A stretch of DNA of 41,918 nucleotides from an uncultured Oscillospiraceae bacterium (lineage in GTDB: Bacteria > Bacillota > Clostridia > Oscillospirales > Oscillospiraceae): NCBI GenBank assembly GCA_947629245.1, contig CANRDC010000014.1, forward strand, positions 1 to 41,918, in the 5' to 3' direction. Shown one piece after another: positions 1-8,690 of the stretch. The position numbers and the translations under genes were made by a program. Each line of letters begins with the position of its first letter. Position 1 is the first letter of the stretch. The notes beneath the pieces are model-generated. The model did not search any database. It was given only the letters and a program-made list of their open reading frames with translations, and had not been told where the DNA came from.

Positions 1-1187
1 TCCGCCTGGGTGACGAACCGCCGCCCGTCCCGGACGGCCCGCAGGGCCGCCTCGTTCACGATGTTGGCAAGCTCCGCACCGGACGCGCCGGAGGCCATGC
101 GGGCCACCTTCTCGTAGTCCACGTCCTCGGCTATCTTCACTTTCTTGGCGTGTACCTTCAATATGGCCTCCCGGCCCTTCAGGTCCGGCAGCTCCACCGG
201 TACCCGCCTGTCGAAGCGTCCAGGTCGGGTCAGCGCCGGGTCCAGAGCCTCGGGCCGGTTGGTGGCCGCCAGGATGATGACCCCGTTGTTGGCCTCAAAG
301 CCGTCCATCTCCGTGAGAAGCTGATTGAGGGTCTGCTCCCGCTCGTCGTTGCCGCCCACGGTCCCGGCGCTGCGCTTGCCGCCGATGGCGTCTATCTCGT
401 CGATGAACACGATGCAGGGGGCCTTCTCCTTGGCCTGCTTAAAAAGGTCCCGGACCTTGGACGCGCCCATGCCGACGAACATCTCCACGAACTCCGAGCC
501 GGACATGGAGAAGAAGGGCACGTTGGACTCGCCCGCCACCGCCTTGGCCAGCATGGTCTTGCCGGTGCCCGGAGGGCCCACCAGCAGCAGGCCCTTGGGC
601 ATGGACGCGCCGATCTCCTTATATTTGTCCGGGTTTTGCAGATAGTCCACGATCTCCCGCAGATTCTCCTCGGCCTCGTCCACGCCCTCCACGTCGGAGA
701 AGCGGATGCCGTCGGAGCTCTTCACGTAGACCTTGGCGTTGGACTTGCCCATGTTGAACATCATGGAGTTGCCGCCCGCCTTCTCCATCATCTTTCTGCT
801 CATGAACTGGCCGATGCCGATGAACAGGACGATGGGGAGTATCCAGTACAGGAGTATCGACAGCAGCGGCGAGGTCTGCTCGATGATCTCGCTGGAGAAG
901 GTGACCCCCGCCCCATGCAGCCGCTCCACCAGGCCGGGGTCCTCGATGGGGCCGGTCTTATAGACCTGGGTCATGTCCTTGTCCGTGAAGAGGATCTGAT
1001 TGTCCTTGAGCTCCACCTGCCCCAGCGTGCCGTCCTCCGTCATGGTCATGAAGGTGCCATAATCCACCTCCTGGATCTGCCGCCGGGCCAGCCAGGGCAT
1101 GAACAGCAGATTGAACAGCAGCAGCGCCGCCATCACGACGCCGTAGTAAAATATTAAGGGCTTTTTCGGTTTTTTGACCTCGTTCAT
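1..1187 (-). CDS. ftsH: ATP-dependent zinc metalloprotease FtsH, N-terminal part (cut by window edge)
   Basis: Membrane-anchored AAA+ protease that extracts and degrades misassembled membrane and some cytosolic proteins. The first 395 residues or so are visible, from an ATG at 1187 ([10 protein letters not shown]). A first membrane segment lies near residues 10-28, a short external domain follows, then a second membrane segment near 106-126 ([15 protein letters not shown]). The AAA module shows Walker A GPPGTGKT near residue 204, Walker [11 protein letters not shown] and the arginine-finger region RPGRFDRR. The zinc motif HExxH and the protease domain lie beyond base 1. The gene follows marR by 42 bp on the same strand, so the two are probably co-transcribed. 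Identification is secure. Confidence 0.97.
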   Translation of the reverse strand, partial: MNEVKKPKKPLIFYYGVVMAALLLFNLLFMPWLARRQIQEVDYGTFMTMTEDGTLGQVELKDNQILFTDKDMTQVYKTGPIEDPGLVERLHGAGVTFSSEIIEQTSPLLSILLYWILPIVLFIGIGQFMSRKMMEKAGGNSMMFNMGKSNAKVYVKSSDGIRFSDVEGVDEAEENLREIVDYLQNPDKYKEIGASMPKGLLLVGPPGTGKTMLAKAVAGESNVPFFSMSGSEFVEMFVGMGASKVRDLFKQAKEKAPCIVFIDEIDAIGGKRSAGTVGGNDEREQTLNQLLTEMDGFEANNGVIILAATNRPEALDPALTRPGRFDRRVPVELPDLKGREAILKVHAKKVKIAEDVDYEKVARMASGASGAELANIVNEAALRAVRDGRRFVTQA

Positions 1188-1229
1188 CGTTCGTATCCTC
1201 CTGTCTGCGCGGAGCGCTTTCGCGTCCCG

Positions 1230-1649
1230 TCACTCCTCCATGGCTTCCTTGAGCTTTTTGGACAGCCGGATGAATTCCCAAACATCGTCCGAGCCCACGC
1301 GCTCCAGCAGCAGCTCCGTCTGGTCCAGCGCCTGCTCTCTGGTCTTTCGTATCCAGGTCCGGCCCGGCTGGGTGAGCGTCACCACCGTCTTTCGGGCGTC
1401 CTCCGTGGACGGTTCCCTCCGGATGTAGCCGTTTTTCTCCATCTTGTTCAGGAGCGCGGCGATGCGCGCCGTGCTCACGTCCATCTGGCGGGCGATGTCG
1501 CCCGCGTATACCACGCCGTCGGCCATGGCCAGCAGCCCCAGCAGAAAGCCTGTGCCCTTGTGCAGCTCATCCAGCCGGGTGAAGAGATCCCTGGGCACAC
1601 AGTTCCGCAGTTCGTCCAGGATCGTCATGGCCTCTTCCCGTTTCGTCAT
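1230..1649 (-). CDS. MarR family transcriptional regulator
   Basis: 139-residue protein of normal MarR size. A helical N-terminus (residues 1-35) is followed by a winged helix-turn-helix, with recognition-helix region DIARQMDVSTARIAALLNKMEKNGYIRR split across residues about 51-78 and the wing at REPSTEDARKTVVTLT. The C-terminal helices would form the dimer interface. MarR proteins are dimeric repressors, usually relieved by small aromatic ligands or oxidation. The start is the ATG at 1649, preceded by a purine-rich GAGGCGG. The gene lies directly upstream of ftsH, so it may control its own expression together with ftsH; a palindrome over its own -10 box (1696-1720) supports autoregulation. 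The ligand cannot be read from the sequence. Confidence 0.9.
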   Translation of the reverse strand: MTKREEAMTILDELRNCVPRDLFTRLDELHKGTGFLLGLLAMADGVVYAGDIARQMDVSTARIAALLNKMEKNGYIRREPSTEDARKTVVTLTQPGRTWIRKTREQALDQTELLLERVGSDDVWEFIRLSKKLKEAMEE

Positions 1650-1695
1650 TTTACGCCGCCTCTTCTCTTTATAGCCCTCTCGCGCAAGCCCGGTT

Positions 1696-1720
1696 TGCTA
1701 ATGTAGTTAGCATATTAGCA
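1696..1720. promoter_or_regulatory. Palindromic operator, probably MarR-binding
   Basis: Inverted repeat TGCTAAT (1696-1702) and ATTAGCA (1714-1720), with a nested dyad GCTAA-TGTAG-TTAGC. It overlaps the -10 hexamer of the marR promoter (1712-1717), the usual placement for a MarR autorepression site. Binding by the adjacent regulator is inference. Confidence 0.6.
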
Positions 1721-1740
1721 CATGGGGCGATGCCCGTCAA
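1712..1740 (-). promoter_or_regulatory. Sigma-A-type promoter of marR-ftsH
   Basis: On the minus strand -35 TTGACG (1740-1735), 17-bp spacer, -10 TAATAT (1717-1712). Transcription would begin near 1705, about 55 bases before the marR start codon. Confidence 0.65.
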
Positions 1741-1861
1741 TGACGGCGTCCTCTATTTTACAAACGGTTCACAGTTTGGCGTTTTGCGGGAATGCCGCAG
1801 CGGCTTACAAGGCGGGGCCCGCCAAAAAATATGTCTATTTTGTTAACAGGATCGGCTTTTG

Positions 1862-1890
1862 TTGCAGCCGGACGAAAAGTGTTCTATGAT
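1862..1890 (+). promoter_or_regulatory. Sigma-A-type promoter of the membrane protein gene
   Basis: -35 TTGCAG (1862-1867), 17-bp spacer, -10 TATGAT (1885-1890). The predicted start near 1897 leaves a very short leader that still holds the GGGAGGG ribosome site at 1898-1904. Confidence 0.6.
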
Positions 1891-1910
1891 AGTGACGGGA
1901 GGGATGCGCT

Positions 1911-2741
1911 GTGAAAAGGAGATCCACGCCGATCATGCAAAATCTGAAGGAAACGGTCCGCCGCAAGCCCGCCGTGGCCGCGGTCTATTTCGTGCTGCGG
2001 GCGCTGGTCATCCTCACGATGGTCCTGCAGTTTTTCAACGGGGACTATGAGAACGTATTTTTGTGCGCGCTGACGCTGGGGCTGTTCATGATGCCGACGA
2101 TCGTCGAGCGGCGGCTGCGCATCGACTTTCCCGACACCATGGAGATCGTCATCCTGCTGTTCATCTTTGCCACGGAGATATTGGGCGAGATACGTTCTTA
2201 CTACACCACCTTCCCCGGCTGGGACACCGTCATGCACACCCTGAACGGCTTTCTCTGCGCGGCGGTCGGCTTTTCCCTGGTGGATATGCTGGACCGCAAC
2301 GAGCGGTTTTCGATGTCGCTCTCGCCGGTGTTTCTGGCCATCGTGGCGTTTTGCTTCTCCATGACCATCGGGGTGCTGTGGGAGTTTTTCGAGTGCGCCG
2401 CCGACACGTTCCTGCTCAAGGACATGCAGAAGGACGCCGTTTTGAACACCATCTCCACGGTGGCCCTGGACCCCACCGGCGGCAATACGCCCGTCGTCAT
2501 CCGGGACATCGAGGACGTTATCGTGGTGGCCGGCGGGAAGCAGATCCCCCTGGGCCTGGGCGGCTATCTGGACGTGGGCATCCGGGACACCATGAAGGAC
2601 CTGTTCGTGAACTTCATCGGCGCGGCGGTGTTTTCCTTCATCGGCTATTTCTACCTGATAGGCCGGAGCAAGGGCCGCTTCGCCCGCCGCTTCATCCCCC
2701 AGGTGCTGGAGGACGAGCGGGAGCAAGCGCTCAAACGATAG
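1911..2741 (+). CDS. Polytopic membrane protein, YjdF/DUF2238-like
   Basis: 276 residues from a GTG start at 1911, chosen because GGGAGGG sits 7 bases upstream; an in-frame ATG at 1935 lacks such a site. Several hydrophobic segments are visible: residues about 20-42, 47-64, 76-90, 103-125, 134-158 and a last one near 228-252. Conserved-looking polar positions include WDTVMHTLNGF and LWEFFECAADTF, which resemble the bacterial YjdF/DUF2238 group of inner-membrane proteins of unknown function. A hydrophilic segment of about 60 residues (GGNTPVVIRDIEDVIVVAGG) precedes the last membrane helix. It is monocistronic, divergent from marR and convergent with sfsA, and ends at a strong bidirectional terminator. 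No biochemical role can be assigned. Confidence 0.8.
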   Translation: MKRRSTPIMQNLKETVRRKPAVAAVYFVLRALVILTMVLQFFNGDYENVFLCALTLGLFMMPTIVERRLRIDFPDTMEIVILLFIFATEILGEIRSYYTTFPGWDTVMHTLNGFLCAAVGFSLVDMLDRNERFSMSLSPVFLAIVAFCFSMTIGVLWEFFECAADTFLLKDMQKDAVLNTISTVALDPTGGNTPVVIRDIEDVIVVAGGKQIPLGLGGYLDVGIRDTMKDLFVNFIGAAVFSFIGYFYLIGRSKGRFARRFIPQVLEDEREQALKR

Positions 2742-2767
2742 CCTTAACGTCTTGATATTTCGGTCCC

Positions 2768-2809
2768 ATAAAAGATCCGCCCTCTGGGTCCAGAGGGCGG
2801 ATCTTTTAT
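2768..2809. terminator. Bidirectional intrinsic terminator
   Basis: Near-perfect palindrome with 20-bp arms (2768-2787 and 2790-2809) around GT; GC-rich core CCGCCCTCTGG and A/T tails on both sides. It lies between convergent genes and its right arm contains the sfsA stop codon (2806-2808). Confidence 0.9.
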
Positions 2810-3477
2810 GTTCTCACTTCCACGGGCTCGTTGAGCGTCATGCTCTCCGGTGTCACCCTGCAGTCATAGGCCAGGATACGCACCCCGGCCGTTTTGGCCG
2901 CCCGCAGCGCGGCGGCGAAGGCCGGGTCCGTCTGCTCGTTGGGGGCGAAATACCGCACGCCCTCCATCTGGACCACGAACAGCACATAGGCCGCCCCCGG
3001 AAACGCCGTCAGCTCCCGCAGATGCTTTGCGCCCCGCTCCGTCGGCGCGTCCGGGAACAGCACGACGCCGTCCCGCTCCAAGGTCACCCCTTTGACCTCC
3101 AACAGCGCCAAATCAGGCGTCAGCAGCCCAAAATCGAACCGGCTGTCCCCATATTTGAACTCGGGCCGTATCTCCGTCCCGGTCGGGAACAGGTTCCCCG
3201 CTCTCAGCCACTCCAGCGCGGCGGCGTTGGGGGCCTGGCTGTCCATATTGACGAGCCGTTCGCCCTTTTCCACGGCTACCAGGTCATAGCGTGTTTTTCG
3301 GGCGGCGCGCTCGCCCGCGTCGGCCAGGTATACCCTGGCGCCGGGGACCAGCAGTTCCCGGCACCGGCCCGTGTTCTTCACATGGACCGTCTCCACCCGG
3401 CCGCCCAGCTCCACATGGGCGATGAATCGGTTGGGCCGGTCGATGAACGTCCCGGCCTTTATTCTTTCATATCGCAT
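2806..3477 (-). CDS. sfsA: SfsA family DNA-binding/nuclease-like protein
   Basis: 223 residues, the usual SfsA length (220-240). Family hallmarks are [17 protein letters not shown] at the N-terminus (an OB-like region), [12 protein letters not shown], and a C-terminal nuclease-like fold with [31 protein letters not shown] (split here) and a final RILAYDC. SfsA was named for stimulation of sugar fermentation genes in E. coli; its physiological role in clostridia is unsettled. The ATG at 3477 lies inside the 3' end of the upstream ATPase gene (11-base overlap), so it is the last gene of the ABC-transporter operon and probably translationally coupled. Identification is strong; a link to the transporter is inference from position. 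Confidence 0.93.
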   Translation of the reverse strand: MRYERIKAGTFIDRPNRFIAHVELGGRVETVHVKNTGRCRELLVPGARVYLADAGERAARKTRYDLVAVEKGERLVNMDSQAPNAAALEWLRAGNLFPTGTEIRPEFKYGDSRFDFGLLTPDLALLEVKGVTLERDGVVLFPDAPTERGAKHLRELTAFPGAAYVLFVVQMEGVRYFAPNEQTDPAFAAALRAAKTAGVRILAYDCRVTPESMTLNEPVEVRT

Positions 3478-4213
3478 AATTGGCCGATTCCAGCAGCTTT
3501 CTCGTGTACTCGTGCCGGGGCCGGTCGTACACCTGGTCCACCGGACCGCTCTCCACGATGCGCCCGGCCTGCATCACCAGCACCCTGTCGCAGATGGAAT
3601 ACACCACGTTCAGATCGTGGCTGATGAACAGGTAGCTCAGCTCCAGCTCCCGCCGCAGGTCCCACAGCAGGTCCAGCACCTGGGCCTGGATGGTCACGTC
3701 CAGGGCCGACACCGGCTCGTCCGCGATGATGAATCGGGGCCGCTGGATGAGGGCCAGGGCGATGGCCACCCGCTGACGCTGGCCGCCGCTGAGCTCACGG
3801 GGCTTTCGCCGGGCATGCTCCCGCTCCAGTCCCACCCGCTCCAGCATGTCCAGCACCCGGCGTTTGCGCTCGGGCGCGTCATACTTTCCGAAGATACGCA
3901 GGGGCTCTTCCAGTATCCACCCCACGCTCCTGGCCGGATTCAGGCTGGAGAACGGGTCCTGGAACACCATCTGGGGCCGCTTGGTATAGTGGGTGACAGA
4001 GCCGGACACGTCATTTTCCGGCAGCATGCCGAGGATGGCCTTCGACAGGGTGGACTTGCCGCAGCCGGACTCTCCCACCAGACCCACGATCTCGCCCTGG
4101 TCGATATGGAAGCTGGCGTCGTGGACGATCTCATGGCGCTCCTGACGGCCAAAAACGCCGCCGTCGGCGTAGCTGACGGTGAGATGCTCCACCTCTAACA
4201 CTCTTTCACTCAT
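3467..4213 (-). CDS. ABC transporter ATP-binding protein, second ATPase of an Opp/Nik-type system
   Basis: 248 residues. Walker A is GESGCGKS, the signature [12 protein letters not shown], Walker [13 protein letters not shown] and the H-loop LFISHDL, all intact, so the protein should hydrolyse ATP for import. It pairs with the ATPase encoded just upstream (8-base overlap with 4206-4991). It is shorter than typical OppF/DppF (about 320 residues) and lacks the C-terminal oligopeptide extension; the length is closer to NikE (about 268). The system may therefore carry short peptides or a metal complex such as nickel. The overlap with sfsA downstream (3467-3477) suggests one transcript. Confidence 0.93.
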   Translation of the reverse strand: MSERVLEVEHLTVSYADGGVFGRQERHEIVHDASFHIDQGEIVGLVGESGCGKSTLSKAILGMLPENDVSGSVTHYTKRPQMVFQDPFSSLNPARSVGWILEEPLRIFGKYDAPERKRRVLDMLERVGLEREHARRKPRELSGGQRQRVAIALALIQRPRFIIADEPVSALDVTIQAQVLDLLWDLRRELELSYLFISHDLNVVYSICDRVLVMQAGRIVESGPVDQVYDRPRHEYTRKLLESANYAI

Positions 4214-4991
4214 GGCGCTTCCTCTTGGGGATGGCGGCGATGAGCCGCCTGGTATACTCGTCCCTGGGGTCGGCGAACACCCGCTCCGTATCCCCCCGCT
4301 CCACGATCCGGCCCTGATACATCACCGCCACGCTCTCGCAGAGTCTTCGCACCACGCCCAGATCGTGGCTGATGAGCAGCACGGCCACGCCGAATTCATG
4401 GCTCACGGACTTCAAAAGCTCCAATATCTGGGCCTGGACGGTCACGTCCAGGGCGGTGGTGGGCTCGTCGCAGATGAGCAGCTTTGGATGTATGACCATG
4501 GCGGAGGCGATGACGGCCCTCTGGCGCTGGCCGCCGCTGAGCTGATGGGGATACTTTTCATAGGCCTTTTCCGGCTCCGGCAGGCCCACCTGGGCCATGG
4601 CCTCCAGGGCCAGGTTTTTCCGCTCCCCGACGGACAGGTCCGTGTGGATGCGCAGCACCTCCTCCACCTGACGGCCCACCTTCATCAGGGGGTTCAGGCT
4701 GGTCATGGGCTCCTGGAACACCACGCCGATATCCCGGCCCTGGACATGGCGCAGCTCCTCCCGGGAGCAGGCCAGCAGGTCCTTTCCCTCAAACAGCGCC
4801 TGCCCGGACATATTCACGTTCCACCGCTCGATAAGGCCCGACAGGGCCATGGCGGTGACGGTCTTTCCCGACCCGGACTCTCCCACCAGACCCAGCCTCT
4901 GGCCGGGCTCCATGGCCAGATCCACGCCCCGGACGGCCTGCTTGCCGGTGGACAAAAACGTCACATGCAGGTCCCTGATCTCAAGCAGCAC
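4206..4991 (-). CDS. ABC transporter ATP-binding protein, first ATPase of an Opp/Nik-type system
   Basis: 261 residues. Walker A is GESGSGKT, signature [12 protein letters not shown], Walker [14 protein letters not shown]-loop [10 protein letters not shown]. The segment [18 protein letters not shown] is typical of the OppD/DppD/NikD subfamily. Like its partner it stops soon after the nucleotide-binding domain (OppD proteins usually reach 320-360 residues), which fits NikD-like lengths (about 254). The start overlaps the end of the permease gene by 11 bases and its end overlaps the next ATPase by 8, so these genes are tightly coupled. Substrate unresolved. Confidence 0.93.
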   Translation of the reverse strand: MLLEIRDLHVTFLSTGKQAVRGVDLAMEPGQRLGLVGESGSGKTVTAMALSGLIERWNVNMSGQALFEGKDLLACSREELRHVQGRDIGVVFQEPMTSLNPLMKVGRQVEEVLRIHTDLSVGERKNLALEAMAQVGLPEPEKAYEKYPHQLSGGQRQRAVIASAMVIHPKLLICDEPTTALDVTVQAQILELLKSVSHEFGVAVLLISHDLGVVRRLCESVAVMYQGRIVERGDTERVFADPRDEYTRRLIAAIPKRKRHE

Positions 4992-5787
4992 CGTTCTCGC
5001 CTCCCAGTCCCTCGCTGAGCAGGCCGAAGCCCAGTATCAGCAGGATGATGGCCGCGCCGGTGCCGAGGGCGTACCAGGGCGCGGACAGAAGATATCCCTG
5101 GGCCTCGCCCAGCATCCGACCCAGGCTGGCGTCGGGGGGTCTGACGCCCACGCCCAGATAGCTCATGGACGCCTCCGCCAGCACGGCGTTGTTGAAGCCG
5201 ATGGCCACGCTGGGCAGCAGTACGGGCACGATGTTGGGCAGGATGTGCCGAAACAGGATGCGCATATCCCCGGCGCCCATGAGCCGCGCGCCCGCCACAT
5301 AATCCAGGCTCTTCTGCCTTGCCACCTCCGCCCGGACGATGCGGGCGAAGCTGGGCACGAACAGCACTCCCAGGGCGATGATGATCTTATACTTGCCGCT
5401 GCCAAAAAGCGCGATGAGCACCAGGGCCAGCAGGATGCTGGGGAAGGCGGTGACGGCGTCGTTGAAGCGCATGACGATCTCGTCCAGCCACCCGCCGTAC
5501 CAGCCCGTGACGCCGCCGATGACGAGCCCCGCGAACAATCCGATGGCCACGGTAGCCGCGGCGATGAGGAAGGTAGCTCCCGCCCCCTCCACGACGCGGG
5601 ACAGGATATCCCGCCCGAAATTGTCCGTACCCAGGGGGTGGGCAAGGCAGGGCGCGAGCATCTTGGCCTTGCCGTCCATGGCGTTGGGGTCATAGGGGGT
5701 CCAGACCATCCCCACCAGGATGACGGCCAGCATAAATCCGGTGATAACGGCCCCCGCTGTGAAGTTTTTGTTGTGTCGTATCCTCAC
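4981..5787 (-). CDS. ABC transporter permease, OppC/DppC/NikC family
   Basis: Inner-membrane permease, 268 residues from a GTG at 5787 (GTG AGG ATA CGA). This start is preferred because GAGG lies 8 bases upstream and the protein then begins just before the first membrane segment ([19 protein letters not shown]), as in NikC (about 277). A longer reading frame upstream runs through the hairpin train and is unlikely to be translated. The family signature is present: [20 protein letters not shown] near residues 65-85 and the EAA-type loop [23 protein letters not shown] (split here). The C-terminus [12 protein letters not shown] is short. It forms a heterodimer with the permease at 6045-6986; 257 bases of hairpins separate the two genes. 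Confidence 0.9.
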   Translation of the reverse strand: MRIRHNKNFTAGAVITGFMLAVILVGMVWTPYDPNAMDGKAKMLAPCLAHPLGTDNFGRDILSRVVEGAGATFLIAAATVAIGLFAGLVIGGVTGWYGGWLDEIVMRFNDAVTAFPSILLALVLIALFGSGKYKIIIALGVLFVPSFARIVRAEVARQKSLDYVAGARLMGAGDMRILFRHILPNIVPVLLPSVAIGFNNAVLAEASMSYLGVGVRPPDASLGRMLGEAQGYLLSAPWYALGTGAAIILLILGFGLLSEGLGGENGAA

Positions 5788-5803
5788 AAAGCGCCTCGCA
5801 GAG

Positions 5804-6052
5804 TTTGCGCCCGGAGGCGCAAATAAAGTTGGATATGATTTCCGGGGGCGTGTACCTCGGAAATCATTCTTCTCGGCCTGCAAACGTGCGAGCCCATGGG
5901 GTCCCCACAAAGCCTGTTTTGTGGGGAGAGGAGGGACCGCAAACTATTCGAGTTTTGCCGTTTGCGGCAAAAGGAGACCTAGTTTGCGAGCCCCGACGAG
6001 CGCTGCAGCAGGCCGCAGCCTTTTCGATTGAAAGGCTCTGCCTTTCAATCGA
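5804..6052. repeat. Hairpin train A, between the two permease genes
   Basis: Five successive inverted repeats: 5804-5823 (TTTGCGCC / GGCGCAAA), 5835-5867 (ATGATTTCCG / CGGAAATCAT), 5903-5926 (CCCCACAAA / TTTGTGGGG), 5938-5988 (CGCAAACTA / TAGTTTGCG, enclosing TTTTGCCG / CGGCAAAA), and 6024-6052 (TCGATTGAAAGGC / GCCTTTCAATCGA). The last one contains the stop codon of the upstream permease. No convincing coding frame exists here. The region could reduce or insulate distal operon expression, or be a mosaic of mobile palindromes. Confidence 0.8.
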
Positions 6053-6986
6053 GTCTGATCCTCGGGTCGATATACTGGGTGACGATATCCGCCAGATAGT
6101 TCATGAACACCACGATGAAGGCGATGATCACCACGATGCACTGGACCACGGGATAATCCCGGTTGCCGATGCTGGCCAGCAGGAGCCTTCCCAGGCCGGG
6201 CAGGGCGAACACCTGCTCCACCACGATGGACCCGGCCACGATATCGGCCAGCGTCATAGCCACGAAGGTGACCACGGGCAGGATGGCGTTTCTGAGCACA
6301 TGCATGCGGATGACGCTCCAGCGGGAGTTGCCCCGGCTGTAGGCCGTGCGCACATAGTCCTGGCCCATCTGGCCCATGATGGATGAGCGCAGCAGCTTTG
6401 TGACCATGGCGGCCTTGGGGATGGCGATGGCCAGGGCCGGGAACACCAGGTAGCCCAGAAAGCCCCAGAAGCTGTCCTGAGGCCGCACAAATCCGCCCGG
6501 CACGAACAGCTTCAGCACCAGTCCGAACACATAGGTAAAGAGGATGCCCAGGAAGAACGGGGGAATGGCCATGAACACCTGGTTCATGGCCACGAATACC
6601 CGGTCGAGCCGTCCCCCCTGCCAGCGCGCCAGCGTGATGCCAAGAGGGATGCTGATGGCGATGACCAGCAGCCACGCCATGAGGGACAACGCCGCGGTGA
6701 CGGCGCCCTTGCCCTCCATGACCTGGCGGACGGTCATGCCATAGTTATAGCTGTCGCCCATATCGCCCGTGACGAAACCGGTGAGCCAATCCCAGTACCG
6801 CACGAGCACGTTCCTGTTCAGTCCCATCTCCTCCCGCAGGGCCTCGGCCCGCTCCGGGGTATAGTCGCTGCCCAGGAGCTTGGTGACGGGGTCGCCGGGG
6901 ATGAGCTGGAAGGCCAGGAACGCCAGCAGGGATATGAGGAGCAGGGTGACGGCCAATACTCCTGTTTTTCTCAGTACATACCGCAA
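6045..6986 (-). CDS. ABC transporter permease, OppB/DppB/NikB family
   Basis: 313 residues, matching NikB/DppB (about 314-340). The first membrane helix is at residues 9-30 (GVLAVTLLLISLLAFLAFQL) followed by the family motif PGDPVTKLLG and ALREEMGLNRN. Further helices lie near 100-120, 135-160, 175-200, 235-260 and 280-300. The cytoplasmic coupling loop is MGQDYVRTAYSRGNSRWSVI (the EAA-like region). The start codon follows the binding-protein stop by 3 bases, so the two are cotranslated. It should build the translocation pore with the second permease. Confidence 0.93.
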   Translation of the reverse strand: MRYVLRKTGVLAVTLLLISLLAFLAFQLIPGDPVTKLLGSDYTPERAEALREEMGLNRNVLVRYWDWLTGFVTGDMGDSYNYGMTVRQVMEGKGAVTAALSLMAWLLVIAISIPLGITLARWQGGRLDRVFVAMNQVFMAIPPFFLGILFTYVFGLVLKLFVPGGFVRPQDSFWGFLGYLVFPALAIAIPKAAMVTKLLRSSIMGQMGQDYVRTAYSRGNSRWSVIRMHVLRNAILPVVTFVAMTLADIVAGSIVVEQVFALPGLGRLLLASIGNRDYPVVQCIVVIIAFIVVFMNYLADIVTQYIDPRIRLD

Positions 6987-6989
6987 CGG

Positions 6990-8513
6990 TCACCCGACGC
7001 GGCGGACCGTGGACATATCCATGACGTACAGGGGATAAAATTCATATCCCTCGATATCCGTCTGGGTAACCACGAAATCGGCCAGGTCCTGGATATACAC
7101 ATTGGCGGCGTTTTCGGTGAGGATGCGCTCGCACTGCCTGAAATCCTCCGTCTGCTCGTCGGTGTCCGTGGCGGAGACGGCGGCGGCGTAGGCGGCGTCA
7201 TAGTCGGCGCTGTCAAAGCCGATGAAGTTTTTCGCGTTGTCGCTGACGAAGCGGGCCAGCAGCGCGGAGGCGGTCAGGGTGGAGGCGTCCATGCCGGTGA
7301 TGGTGGCGTCGAAGTCCCGGCCCTGATAGGCCTCGGAATACCAGGTGGCGTTCTCCATCGGCAGGATCTCGGCCTCCACCATCCCGGTCTGGCGCAGCAG
7401 CTCCACGATGGCCTGGGCCGTATTCACATGGGGCGTGTAGGCCTCCACCACGGCGATGGTGAACCGGAGGGGGTCTGCCTCGCTGTAGCCCGCCTCGGTC
7501 AGAAGCTCCACGGCCTTTTCCACATCCGCCTCATAGTAGTCGGTCAGGCTCTCGTCAAAGAACCGTCCGAAGGCCGGATACATGCTGCTGCCCAGGGCGG
7601 TGCCGTGGCCGTCGCAGGCCAGGTCGATGACCATATGCTTGTCGATGGCATAGCACAGGGCCTGCCGGACCCGAACGTCGTCAAAGGGGGGCCGGGCGTT
7701 GTTCAGGTACAGGGCCTGGACCAGGTTCATGCTGCCCTCCAGCACGTTGAGCTCGGAAAGCTCCGCCGCCTGGCTGGCGTCCAGGTGGGCGGCCATATCG
7801 ATGGCGCCGGAGTGCAGGCTCATGACCATGGCCTGCCCGTCCTCAATGATCTTGAAGGTCACCCTGGCGCACTTGGCAGGCTCTCCCCAGTAGTCGTTGA
7901 AGCGCTCGATGACCACGTTTTCCTGGGGGGAGCGGGAGACGTATTTGAACGGTCCCGTGCCGATGATGCCGTCGGCGGGGTCGCTGCCCTCGGGGATGAT
8001 GGCGACGGTCATATAGGCGGCGAACTCCGCGTCGGGGGCGGAGAGGGTCACGACGACGGTGTCGTCGTCGGCGGCCTCCACCGAGGAGATGCCCGCGAGG
8101 GTGGCCACCAGCGGCTCGCCCGTCTCCAGTCCGGCAGCGCGGGTCAGGGAATAGACGACGTCCCCGACCGTGACCTCGTTTCCGTCATGGAACCGCACGC
8201 CCTTACGAAGGGTGAAGGCGTATTCATCTGCGGTTTCGTTGACGGTGTAGCTTTCGGCGACGGCGGGGACGAGATTTCCTTGTGTGTCGGGCTTCAACAG
8301 CCCTTCATAGATGTTGAAAAGGACTTCTCTGGTTCCTGCCAGCGACGAAGATACGTGCGGGTCAAGACTGCTGTCCAGATCTGAGGCGATACCAACGGTG
8401 ATCTCCTCCGCGGAGCCATTTTCCCCGGCGGCAAAAGCTGACTGGCCGCCTCCGGTGAGGAGTGCCGCCGTCATAACGACCGCCAATGCAAGAGTGAGAA
8501 TGCGTTTTGTCAT
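6990..8513 (-). CDS. Extracellular solute-binding protein family 5 (Opp/Nik-type), lipobox cysteine absent
   Basis: 507 residues from the ATG at 8513, chosen because AAAAAAGGAG lies upstream and it opens a signal peptide (MTKRILTLALAVVMTAALLT). The mature protein has family-5 features: SLDPHVSS, LFNIYEGLLKP, GNLVPAVAESY, YAFTLRKGVRFHDGNEVT and FNDYWG, then RQALCYAIDK. It captures peptide, nickel-chelate or similar ligands outside the membrane for the two permeases. Oddly, the position where a lipobox cysteine is expected (LTG-C) reads LTG-G, codon GGC instead of TGC, while AFA-AG downstream looks like a signal peptidase I site. It may thus be secreted rather than lipid-anchored. First gene of the operon. 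Confidence 0.92.
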   Translation of the reverse strand: MTKRILTLALAVVMTAALLTGGGQSAFAAGENGSAEEITVGIASDLDSSLDPHVSSSLAGTREVLFNIYEGLLKPDTQGNLVPAVAESYTVNETADEYAFTLRKGVRFHDGNEVTVGDVVYSLTRAAGLETGEPLVATLAGISSVEAADDDTVVVTLSAPDAEFAAYMTVAIIPEGSDPADGIIGTGPFKYVSRSPQENVVIERFNDYWGEPAKCARVTFKIIEDGQAMVMSLHSGAIDMAAHLDASQAAELSELNVLEGSMNLVQALYLNNARPPFDDVRVRQALCYAIDKHMVIDLACDGHGTALGSSMYPAFGRFFDESLTDYYEADVEKAVELLTEAGYSEADPLRFTIAVVEAYTPHVNTAQAIVELLRQTGMVEAEILPMENATWYSEAYQGRDFDATITGMDASTLTASALLARFVSDNAKNFIGFDSADYDAAYAAAVSATDTDEQTEDFRQCERILTENAANVYIQDLADFVVTQTDIEGYEFYPLYVMDMSTVRRVG

Positions 8514-8564
8514 AGCAAATTTCTCCTTTTTTGGCTCCATATTCGGTTTTCTCTTGGCGGGAAG

Positions 8565-8593
8565 AGCATAGCACACTTCCCGCCCTGGGTCAA
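8565..8593 (-). promoter_or_regulatory. Sigma-A-type promoter of the ABC transporter-sfsA operon
   Basis: Minus strand -35 TTGACC (8593-8588), 17-bp spacer, -10 TATGCT (8570-8565). It sits 52 bases before the binding-protein start codon. Confidence 0.7.
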
Positions 8594-8645
8594 GAGGAAA
8601 AAACCAACGCTCACGGGACATGCCCGTCCGTATCCGAAACGGCGG

Positions 8646-8669
8646 CGGCCCCCTCGTCAGAGGGGGCCG
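8646..8669 (-). terminator. Hairpin terminator after the DUF4358-like gene
   Basis: CGGCCCCCTC (8646-8655), 4-base loop, GAGGGGGCCG (8660-8669). The following T-run on the minus strand is weak (TTTC), so termination efficiency is uncertain. Confidence 0.6.
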
Positions 8670-8690
8670 TCACGCGTCCGGGTCCGGGGC

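Noticed and set aside
5788-5910. N-terminal extension of the second permease to 309 residues (start at 5910)
   Set aside because: The extension is translated from hairpin sequence, is not permease-like, and the GTG at 5787 has a good ribosome site and the expected protein start.
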